A DNA stretch of 64,000 bases from Varanus komodoensis (lineage: Eukaryota > Chordata > Lepidosauria > Squamata > Varanidae): NCBI RefSeq assembly GCF_004798865.1, contig NW_025336416.1:3141277-3205276 (forward strand), in the 5' to 3' direction. Position numbers and translations under genes: made by a program. The notes under the pieces were generated by a model, which saw only the letters and a program-made list of their open reading frames with translations, did not search any database and had not been told where the DNA came from. Numbering within the stretch: position 1 is the stretch's first letter; each line of letters starts with the position of its first letter. Below, in pieces: positions 55,895 to 64,000 of the stretch.

Positions 55895-56024
55895 TTAGCT
55901 ATTTAAAACATTGCATTTTTTCTGATTGTATGTTTTTCTTGCATTTTCTTGACTCTTCTATGGGTTATAGTAAACTGCCCAGATAGCTTCAGCTGTAGGG
56001 CCATATAGAAATTAATTGATTAAT
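55895..56024 (+). mobile_element. L2/CR1-type LINE 3' tail
   Basis: A T-rich part leads to GTTATAGTAAACTGCCCAGA, TAGCTTCAGCTGTAGGGCCA and TATAGAAATTAATTGATTAA. Closely similar to the tail at 45.3 kb. Confidence 0.75.
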
Positions 56025-56262
56025 ATTTATTTACTAACTTTATATCTGATCTGTCCTCCTGGAAGAAACTCCAGGCAGTTTACAAAATCCTCTTCCTTGA
56101 GTCCATGTTATCTTCACAACAACCCTGTGAATTAGATTAGACTGAAAGTTGGTGACTAGTCCAAAGACATCTGGTGAGATTCATGGCTGAGTGGGAAGCA
56201 GAAGCCAGCTCTTCTGCGCCTCAGCCCAGCCACTCGCAGTCTAAGCACTTCCTCACGTTGGC
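56025..56262 (-). mobile_element. tRNA-derived SINE, old
   Basis: On the minus strand a decayed tRNA-like head near 56260 is followed by a GGACTAGTCACCAACTTTCA block, GGTTGTTGTGAAGATAACAT, and a tail with GTAAACTGCCTGGAGTTTCT ending in AGATATAAAGT. The order is as in the other SINE copies. Confidence 0.7.
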
Positions 56263-57779
56263 ACACATTAGGGTTGATACAGTGGCCCTGTCTTCTCTTT
56301 CAGGGAAGACAGTCCTCTAGTCTGAGTCATATTTCTCATGCTTAGCTCGGAAATGGGGAAGAGCATTTACTTATGAGAAAGGAAGTGGGGAAGGCTAAAG
56401 GGCAGGCCAAGTACCGTTTCTGCTTAATGGATTTAGCAAATGCTTATACTCCTCCTGCTGTCCAGTGCAGCTGTACCAGGCACTAACCAAAAGGATGGTT
56501 TTGCGATACTTGAGGATGGGGAAAGGGAAAGCTTGGCTAGGCATCAGCTACTTGCTGCTCAGGTGGTCCATGCTTAAGGTTAGCTGGCCAATTACCCAGA
56601 GGAGCATCTGTCATGCTATCCATGGGCTCTTCTGGTTTTTAAACACGGCCCCACCTGGTTTCCTGAGCTCTCCAAAACTGCCTGCTTGTGCACTAAAGTT
56701 GGTAACACTGCAACTCTTTCCCGTCCTGCTGATGCCTTGCCGAGGATTTATAGTGCTCCACGGTTTCATTGCACTTCAGGGGACACTAAACTGCAAAAGC
56801 TGCCATCAGAGCTAACAGTGTTGAGGCTGTGTCGTTCTTCTAAATCTTTCCCCCCTACTGCAGAAGACAAGATGACGTGAGCATGGCATTTCTCTGCTGG
56901 GCTTCTATCCGTGCAGTCTGGGGTTCTGTTCATTCAATAGGTTCTTCTCTGCAGTATCCCAGGACCCTCCCCTCCCCGCCTTCCTTCTTACGTCCCATGG
57001 GGTGGGGGCTGAGCTTTTAGAGAGGTCGCACTCTGTGCGATTGCAGTGGAACATTGACCTGTCCGTGTGGGGCTGAGAGCTGCAACGCGCTGGGCTATGT
57101 CTGGGGAAATGGATGGAAGGGAAGGCATCATAGCATGCTCTGAAGGTGGAGAGGTCTGCATCTGATCAATCCCTGGAGGGAAGGCCCATGAAGAACCCCT
57201 CTGTGCTCCATGATGAAAAGAAGGCAGGGCGTGAATGCACAAATCCACAAAGAAACGACCAGCAAAGGGCAGGAGGCCTATCAAAGAGAGCCACTAGACC
57301 AGGGCATGGGTGAGAAGCCCTGGTCCGTGAGCCTAATCAGGCCTGCAAAGGTCTCCTGTCCAGCCTGCGGGTGCTTGGGCTCCCTCCACCAGTCCCACCC
57401 GCTCGCTAGGGCACTTCTAGACTCTTCCAGGAAATGCCTAGCTTTGGAAAAAGACAGATGAATCAGGCGCCCTTGTCACTCATGTCACTAGCCCCACCTC
57501 CTCAACTTCCCTGCTTTCAGAGGGACGCCTTCCAAGTGGTTGCTTTGTGTGAGCAGCATAATGGCAGTAGCCAATCCAGGCCACTGGGACTCCATCCTTC
57601 CCAGTGGTCTCCATCTCAAGGAGGATGCACATGTGCCCAGTGGCTCACAAAAGCCCTGTTCATGTGTACAGCTGAACAAGGTGTAGCCATGCGCACAGGC
57701 CACACATCCTGGGCCTGTCATGAGCTGTGTTTCCTCCCTTGGTGCATCCAAAGGCACAGACCTTTCTTGCAAAAAGCTA
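56263..57779. other. Unassigned sequence
   Basis: No gene is supported. Frames up to 132 codons (57434-57832) show no domain. Confidence 0.4.
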
Positions 57780-58260
57780 TGTATTCCCCAAAGCTTTTTT
57801 CAGAAGCACAATCTCCCAGAAGGAATCTCTGAGCCTACACAGGGTGGTCTGTTGAACCCAATCTAACATTTAAATCTAGGAGCACTCCTTATGAGTATGT
57901 TTGGGAAATGAGCACGCTTCTACTCTGTCCACCAGTCCTCCAACTGGGCTACCCTCCTGTGCTGACATCACATCACAGGGTCAAGAGCTGCACCTGCCTC
58001 ATCTGCCCCTGAGAAACTCCCTTGTTCCAAGCCTCAACCTGATCTTGGTTACCCCCAGAGGCTGGCGGCACACCTGGGGAGTCTGGCCTTGAGATAAGCA
58101 TCTCCACTTCTCTCATCTCAACATCTGGAATTGGCCCAAGATGCCCCCCCCNCCCCCCCCACCCCCATTCCTCTGAGTCCAGAGCATGCCCTGGGAATGC
58201 ACACCACAAGCAACTGCCCCTCTCATTTCCAACAGGGTCTGTGCATGTTCCTAAACCTCA
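57780..58260 (-). repeat. Unclassified dispersed repeat, copy 2
   Basis: Related to 28640-29110 in the same orientation, with the shared landmarks ATCTCTGAGC, GTTGAACCCAATC, GTGCTGACA and TCTGGCCTTGAGATAAGC in the same order. A poly-C run with one undetermined base (58152) lies in it and is not present in the other copy. Class unknown. Confidence 0.6.
58144..58166 (+). repeat. Poly-C run with one undetermined base
   Basis: A C run interrupted by an N at 58152 and an A at 58161. The N probably reflects a sequencing problem in the homopolymer. Confidence 0.95.
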
Positions 58261-58884
58261 GGGTCCCCAGCTGTGTGTCAGAATCAGAACTGAGCAAGTG
58301 AAGTTGGCCGCGCCGTTTCATGCCTCCATTCCCATATTGCCATTCCTCGAAATAGGTTGCACAAACACTCCGTGACAGTCATGAAAGGCAATGCTGCAGG
58401 ACAGGAACACAGGGTCAGGGGCTGGGATGTTCCACACCTCTCTCACATGCTCCAAAGGGCTAATAGGCAATGCTGGACAGTGGCCCAGGTGCCATTCCAA
58501 GGAATCAAGGTGGGTTGGCTCACTCTGGTCGTGGAACATCACTGATCATTGGTCTATGGAGGAGAGAAGAACGTGGGCCTTCAGGGTGATCCTCCTTCTC
58601 GTAGGTTTGGAGCTGTGGTGGCCATGGCAAAGGGAGCCGTGAGACACACCAGCCCGCTCAAGGCTTACACTGAGCCATGCAGCGCATGTGCAGAAATGGC
58701 CCCGTTCAGCTACAGACTGCCCATGTTCTGCACAGCACAGCCTCCGCAGCGTAATGGTACATTTGTGGCACATGGATCTAGGCTTGTTGTGCAGGTAGTT
58801 TTCCAAGTGGATGAGGTTTGACCAATGAGGCAGCTGTGGAATTTGGAGACCTCAGCAGTTTTAAGCAGCAGGTGCTGCCTATTT
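58261..58884. other. Unassigned sequence
   Basis: No gene is supported. Overlapping frames on both strands (up to 90 codons) lack motifs. Confidence 0.4.
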
Positions 58885-59035
58885 CTATTCATCTCCTAAT
58901 TTGATGATGCATTTTAACTGATTGAACTTTATGTGTTGATTCTAATTTTCCCATTTATTTTGCACTTCGTGTTGTCCTTCACTGTAGCTAGTTGCATTTG
59001 TGACAGAAAGGTATGCTATACATTTATTAAATAAT
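58885..59035 (+). mobile_element. L2-type LINE 3' tail (weak)
   Basis: A T-rich part followed by GAAAGGTATGCTATACATTT and ATTAAATAATCAAG resembles a decayed L2-group 3' end. The usual GCCCAGAG word is missing. Confidence 0.4.
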
Positions 59036-59459
59036 CAAGGCCATTAGGCAGAGCAAGGTCGTTGTCTCAGAGGGCAGATGCAGGGATACGGCGGCAAGGA
59101 AAGTGCCGTGGGCTGTGCACCCTGCCCTGCCCCCCCCCCACCCCAGGCTAGCCTCCTGCCTTCAGGAGTAGCAGGGGAAATTGTCCCATTGCCAGTGGAA
59201 AAGGAAGATGGATGCCGCAGTCGATCTAATAAGGTTATATACATTGCAAAGAGTGAGGGTACCCTGTTGTCGTGCATCTCTGGCAGGAGCTTTCCTGCTC
59301 CTGTGTTCACAAATGCCAAGTCCAGGGGATGCGCCCCTCAGAGGGGTCCAGCCCGAGGATCAGGCTGAATAATTTGTTGGGCCAAGGGTCCAGGTTAGGC
59401 AGCACTGTACAAGAGAGTATCCATGGGGACAGCAAAAGGTCAAGGGGTTTTTTGGCCCA
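59036..59459. other. Unassigned sequence
   Basis: No gene is supported. A poly-C run lies near 59130-59142. Confidence 0.4.
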
Positions 59460-59840
59460 CAAAAAGTCAAGCTAAGCCCTGGGATGAAATGCCATGGTCT
59501 GACCAGAGACGAGGCTCTGGGTGGCCTCATTGATAGCTGGCTGCAAATCAGCCCAGTTGGCGAATTGGGCCAGTGCACTGCTTCTGAGGGAGGCCATGCA
59601 CTCTGCCTCTTCTCTGGACTTGCTCATGAGCCTCCACCTCTCCATGGGGTTAAGTCCCTCTGGCACCGACTCTGACCTTGGGGAAGTCCAAGAACAGCCC
59701 AGTAGGACCCAAGTGCTCTGCCAATGGAAAGCTGTTGGCTGCATCTGGTTCTGTGCCAGATCCCCCCTCTTCGTTTTCCTCTGATGGATTGTCCTCCAGG
59801 TAGACCATGGCAATAACAGTTCTCGGGCCGGCACTGAAAA
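59460..59840 (-). other. Unclassified minus-strand open stretch
   Basis: A 120-codon open frame on the minus strand (59472-59834) overlaps other open frames of 137 and 108 codons that extend into the microsatellite on the right. The first has a plausible globular composition, with RWRLMSKSREEAECMASLRS, then SALAQFANWADLQPAINEAT, but I recognise no family. It might be a fossil of a mobile-element protein (a gag-like origin cannot be excluded), or chance. There is no promoter or splice context. Confidence 0.25.
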
Positions 59841-59845
59841 TAATA

Positions 59846-59869
59846 CAGACAGACAGATGGCAGATAGAT

Positions 59870-59966
<97 letters not shown>
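59846..59966 (+). repeat. Compound (CAGA)n(GATA)n(GGCA)n microsatellite
   Basis: A short CAGA run (59846-59857), about fourteen GATA units (59862-59918) and about twelve GGCA units (59918-59966) are joined in one four-base register. GATA arrays are known in many amniotes and are prominent in the Bkm satellite of snakes. Confidence 0.98.
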
Positions 59967-60289
59967 ACCTGACCAAAGTTCATTTCAGTCAATTGGACTA
60001 AAGCATGAACAGCTAATAGGTACAGAGATTTTAGCAATTATCTTTCCTCAGAAATGAATGAAAATGAAATACAACTTCATTTTTCTGCTGCTTATTTCTG
60101 CATTGATTAAAACAGTGATCAGAACTGGTGGATCCAAAAAAGGCCTTCCAAAGAATGATGTTCATTTTGATTGTCTCCGTGGTGGGAACAGATGGACAAT
60201 CATATTGAGTAAATTATGATATTAGCACAAATATTACCAAATTAACTGAGGCTTTATCTGCACCAAAAGAGAGAAAACAAGACACTTAC
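59967..60289. other. Unassigned sequence
   Basis: No gene or repeat is recognised; AT-rich and without clear structure. Confidence 0.4.
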
Positions 60290-60480
60290 AGTTGTTAGAG
60301 GCAGTGTGCATGATTTAGCACGTTAATGCTTCTCCTGCTGCATCAGTACCGTGAGTGCAAAGATTCCAGGATTTAATTCATTTTCGTGATCAGTGGCGCT
60401 GAATTCTAAGATGACATGCAGTGCCCATTCTATAATAAATCTCACAACCACAGCAATAAAGATCAGGCCTTCCTTAATAT
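60290..60480. other. Candidate conserved non-coding block
   Basis: Repeat-free block with CATGATTTAGCACGTTAATG, CAGTACCGTGAGTGCAAAGA and TTTTCGTGATCAGTGGCGCT, keeping several CpGs in otherwise AT-rich DNA. Candidate by texture only. Confidence 0.3.
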
Positions 60481-61214
60481 ATGGCTCTCGCTGACTCTCT
60501 TTACTCCCCCAAGAAAAGATTGCATCAGGATTTAAATTCCTTGGCTTCTCCTTCGTTATCTAAAAGGATTTTCTAACTCTCTTTAAAGTTCTTTCAAAAC
60601 ATTTCTCTCTCTGCTTAAGGGGAAAAGCACATCTTTTTATTAACTGTGGGCACAATCCATGAGGAAGGTTGGCTCTGTGTGCTGAAGCAGGAAGGAGGGT
60701 GAGTGTTCAATGGTACGGACAGGACCTTGCCCAGAAATTTATGTCTGATGGTGTTTCCCCTGCCTCAGCTTTAAACTGAGGTGGCTCAGTCAGCCTTGAT
60801 CATCCTCAGCCAAGATGCACCAGGAGGAAGACATTTCCAGATAGCAAGCACTTGTTTCGTCCCCCTCTATCAGACAAAGAGCACATCATGGCCACTCTTT
60901 AACGAAAGTCAAGGTTGGCATGCATTAGCACCAGATGAAGGCCAACTCATGGCAGAGCTCCCTCACAAGAGTGCCCACAGAACTTACTCCTCCTCACCTC
61001 TGCAGCTGACCTGGACACCTGTCCCTTCTCTGGCCAGGACCATGCAGGTGGTGGTTAAGTGCAGTTGCAGGTGCCAAGGCTCTCTGCCTGTCAGGTAAAC
61101 CAGAGGTTACAAGAAAGAGGGGAAGGATCAGCAACAGTAGAATAATGCTAGCAAAAAGGTTGACTCACTGTGGAAGTGCTTTCCAAACAGTTTGGCTGAG
61201 ACAGGTAAAGGGGC
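60481..61214. other. Unassigned sequence
   Basis: No gene is supported. A 105-codon plus frame (60781-61098) has no motif. Confidence 0.4.
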
Positions 61215-61480
61215 CGCAACAAGGCTCTTAGATCACTGTGCCAGCCTGCCTATGCTTTAAGAGCTCCCAACAAGAGCATGCACTTTCCCTATTGAAAGCG
61301 TGTGATGTGGACAGTGGAACCAGCTGCCCGGAGTGGTGGTGGGCTCTCCCATACTAGAGATACTCAGAAAGAAACTGGTCAGCCATCCGAGTGGGTTGGT
61401 GTGACGTGGTGTCCTGCAACAGCAGGGGGTTGGCTCTGATGGCCTTCATGGCCCCTTCCAACTCTACTATTCTATGATCT
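61215..61480 (+). mobile_element. CR1 LINE 3' end
   Basis: GTGGAACCAGCTGCCCGGAG, TGGTGGTGGGCTCTCCCATA and CTAGAGATACTCAGAAAGAA lead to TTGGCTCTGATGGCCTTCAT, GGCCCCTTCCAACTCTACTA and TTCTATGAT. This is the standard 3' region of a sauropsid CR1, matching the 55-bp terminus at 35.3 kb. 5'-truncated. Confidence 0.92.
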
Positions 61481-61734
61481 AATCACAAAGAAGAGGGCTT
61501 TCTTGAAGGCGACATCCCGGCTCTGAGCCCTCTCTTTAAGGACGTATGCATGGTATCTACTCCACAAACCTTACGGCAGCAGGTTAAGATCTGCTGACTT
61601 AGATCCAGACTTAGTCATACATAGGTCAGACCTACTGAAAACACAGCCACTTAAGTGACTAACTTCAGACCCATTGACTTCTACTGTAAGTAAAACTATA
61701 CCTGGAGCAAACCCATTTTACTTACCTAGACTTT
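61481..61734. other. Unassigned sequence
   Basis: No gene or repeat is recognised. Confidence 0.35.
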
Positions 61735-61890
61735 TCGCATTTGTGTTTACTCCCACAGTTAGCCTTGTAACACTGCTCTGCTTTATTTTAATTCCTGCCA
61801 GAGTTTCATTATATTGCACTAGGATTTCAGATCTTTATTTACATTCTTGTAATCCACCTTGGAATATGATATGTTAATGAAAGGTCTAGA
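61735..61890 (+). mobile_element. L2-type LINE 3' tail (weak)
   Basis: A T-rich part followed by CATTCTTGTAATCCACCTTG, GAATATGATATGTTAATGAA resembles a decayed L2-group 3' end. Confidence 0.45.
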
Positions 61891-62074
61891 ACGGCTGTGA
61901 AAAAATGAGAAAATAATACATAAACACAGAAGACATTTTAAATTTAGAGGGATGCTGTGCTTAATTGACTGAACTGAGGGATGACCCTTAACCACAGTCA
62001 ATTGTTATGAGCCTCATCTCCATCAAAGCTCCTTTTTCCGACTGTGGCACAGCTGCAAGGAGCTGATCACTTTC
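61891..62074. other. Unassigned sequence, possible decayed hairpin
   Basis: Words such as TTAACCACAGTCAATTG (about 61988) and GATTAACCACAGTTTAG (about 62076), with AACTGGTTAATC on the right, hint at another decayed inverted-repeat element. I cannot define its ends. Confidence 0.3.
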
Positions 62075-62109
62075 GATTAACCACAGTTTAGCATGCCATC
62101 AGAACCAAG

Positions 62110-62345
62110 ATAAACTGGTTAATCTTAACTATGTTGACTGAAAGCAAGCCAGCCGGGTTGTCTTCTCCAGCAAATCTTGCCTTCTCACAATATGCCCAAA
62201 GTATGATTGCTTCAGTTCTGTCATGTTTGCTTCTAGGACAAGTTCTGGTTTGATTTGATCTAGAACCCCTTTGTTCATCTTTCCGTCCATCCAGGGTATT
62301 TGCAAAGCTCTTCTCCAGCACCATATTTCAAATGCATCAGTTCAT
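62110..62345 (-). mobile_element. RTE LINE 3' fragment
   Basis: The minus strand contains decayed pieces of the RTE ORF2 end: MVLEKSFANTLDGRKDEQRG matches an LEKSLQIPWMDRK-like block in shifted frames, and LRQSYFGHIVRRQ-like wording follows near 62190. The layout resembles the copies at 10.9 and 22.2 kb. Confidence 0.75.
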
Positions 62346-62544
62346 ATTACAGACACACCGATAACCCAAAGAAATCCTAGGTCCTCTTTGGAATGCATGC
62401 CAAGTTTTGGGGGCCTATATTTCATGGTCTCTGGCCCTAACTGATGGTGCAGAGGTAGGAAGAAACTCATCCTCATTCACAGCTAGAGATTTTAAGCAGC
62501 ATAGAAGAAATCCATATGGATAGGCCCACATTTCTTCCCCTGGA
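62346..62544. other. Unassigned sequence
   Basis: No gene or repeat is recognised. Confidence 0.35.
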
Positions 62545-62675
62545 AAGATTTTATTTATTTATTTTATTTTTCAATTTATATCCTGCCTTTTTTCTACAAA
62601 GAGCTCAAGGCAGCTTACATCATTCTCCTCCTCCATCTTATCCCCACAACAACCCTGTGAAAGATGGCTTAGGGG
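62545..62675 (-). mobile_element. tRNA-derived SINE, 3' half only
   Basis: On the minus strand: CACAGGGTTGTTGTGGGGAT, AAGATGGAGGAGGAGAATGA, TGTAAGCTGCCTTGAGCTCT and GGCAGGATATAAATTG, almost identical to the tail of the SINE at 33.2 kb. The tRNA-like head is missing. An ATTT-rich stretch (62551-62574) marks the 3' end. Confidence 0.9.
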
Positions 62676-64000
62676 GTGCAACACTCAGGACCTCAGGTAA
62701 TGAAGTTGCTGGAGAGGGAGATTGCAAGATTCCCCCTTCTGGTTCTCCACCCTTTGCAATAACAATGGGCACAGTTCATATCTCCCCTGCAGTGAAGTGT
62801 GCAAGGTATTCCTGCCTTCTGCTTCAGTCTCACTATGGTAAGCTGCACAGGGAAGGCTGCTGTAGAAGTTCTGGCTTGGGCGTTATGAAAATTCAAGACC
62901 AACACGAGCATCGCTCACTCCCATTTCCCTTCCCTTTTGGGCGTCGTAACATTTGCAGCTACCTAAGATTGCCCTGTGGATGCTGCGTTCATTTTGCAAC
63001 CTTGTTGGCTCAAGGTATTTTTCTTCCTCTGCTTTCTTCTTGAAGCCCAAGCATCCAACTGCTCTTGCATTCAAAGCTTAGAGCATTTATTCATTTCACA
63101 TTCATTGCATTTCTTTCACTTTGCATGCTCTGGACAAGATATTTAAGAACCCATCCATTGCTCTGTTCATAAAATGTTTTGAGGGAAATGGGGGGAAATA
63201 ATAATAAAACATGTTGCATGCACCCAGACTCAGACGCATACAGAGGAAGATGCACAACATTTCCTGTGGATGCAGAGCTGGCTTGAGGAACAGAGATAAG
63301 TTCCTCTTCCAAGAGATAAGACGTGCTGTTGTATGGCTCAGTCACTTTTTCACTGTTAATATGCAATTTTGATTCCAGAAGTGTTTGAACATAATGTTTC
63401 CATCCTGCTGTCAGCTCCTTCCACACTATCTTTGTCATTTTTTCCTCCTTTTCTTTCCCAGCTTTAATCTCTTACATCACAGCCTCTGGGCTCTTATGAA
63501 AAGAAAGTAAGAGCTCTCATGCTTCCTGAAGGAATAGCCCACTGTTGAGACTGGCTTACAGAGATGTGGATGATTTGATTTTGACTATTTAGCACTGCGT
63601 TTAGGAACACGTGTTGTCAGATGGCAAAGTGCTGTGCAGACTTCAAGCTTGTGGGATCAGCTTTGTTTTCCTGGGTCTGTGAGGCCCATGAAGGGGAACT
63701 GGGAGCAAAATATTAGCAGAGAAGGCTGGACATTGATTTGATGACTGATTATTAGCGCTCACACATGGCTTAATATAACAAACTCTCCAAGCAGTTATGG
63801 GATGATCCTGTGACTTCCAGGCAGCATCCAGAGGGCCAGCGTAGTGGTTGGGTTTCCTCAGAGCTGCGTTCTAAGAAGCAACTGACCCCTGGAGCACTTG
63901 TCCTAAACTCATGGCCAGCCTGGAAGGAACAGCATGGGCCGTGTCTCTGAAGTCGGAAAAGTGGCTTCAGAGAAAGGGAAGTTTTCCAGGGAACAGTGGG
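62676..64000. other. Unassigned sequence at window end
   Basis: No gene is supported. A 175-codon plus frame (62516-63043) begins inside the SINE and runs on by chance. A 115-codon minus frame (63091-63438) has no recognised motif. No known repeat is visible. Confidence 0.4.

Noticed and set aside
59624-60037. Minus-strand frames with LPACLPA and YLSIYLSI repeats
   Set aside because: These parts are the GGCA and GATA arrays translated; no real protein repeat.
62516-63043. Plus-strand open frame of 175 codons
   Set aside because: It starts inside an antisense SINE tail and continues into unassigned DNA. No motif and no splice context.

Overview
This window looks like non-coding DNA from a sauropsid, most likely a squamate reptile (lizard or snake). 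The evidence is the mix of interspersed repeats: CR1 LINEs, CR1-L3/L2-type 3' tails, BovB-like RTE LINEs, an L1 3' end, tRNA-derived SINEs with an L2-like tail, small hairpin elements, and long tetranucleotide and pentanucleotide arrays. BovB together with a CR1-L3 tail grading into an AATAG array is a combination reported from squamates, and AATAG seeding is best known from snakes. I cannot name the species.

I found no host protein-coding exon, tRNA, rRNA or other RNA gene that I can defend. Every long open frame is explained by a transposable element, by low-complexity sequence, or as a chance frame without recognisable motifs. The window therefore reads as an intergenic region or a very large intron. 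Several AT-rich, repeat-free blocks (about 23.4-24.0, 25.5-25.8, 27.2-27.5, 31.0-31.5, 54.8-55.0 and 60.3-60.5 kb) have the texture of conserved non-coding elements, but this needs an alignment to show.

Layout. 0-9 kb: minus-strand CR1 endonuclease remnant, an old SINE, a CR1-L3 tail with an AATAG/AAAAG array, an L2-like tail and a possible solo LTR. 9-12.2 kb: two minus-strand RTE pieces, one BovB-like 3' end and one RT-containing piece. 12-22 kb: old repeats including SINEs, four hairpin elements and two weak LTR candidates. 22-33 kb: an RTE relic, a CR1-L3 3' end, the main set of conserved-element candidates, a pyrimidine-rich tract and the first copy of an unclassified dispersed repeat. 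33-45 kb: the best-preserved SINE with its GA array, CR1-L3 and CR1 tails, and a well-preserved CR1 3' segment at 42.8-43.3 kb. 45-53 kb: a SINE, an A/G-rich degenerate tract, a CR1 RT remnant apparently split by two LTR-like insertions, a compound CT/AC/AG array and an L1 3' end. 53-64 kb: a hairpin element carrying a ZNF143/THAP11-like motif, CR1 and L2 tails, the second copy of the dispersed repeat, and a CAGA/GATA/GGCA array.

No genes act together here. The most useful observations are the hairpin family with the ZNF143/THAP11-like motif, the nested insertions in CR1, the microsatellites growing from retroposon tails, an unclassified two-copy repeat, two near-perfect palindromes, and the conserved-element candidates. 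I see no evidence of a new biological system.
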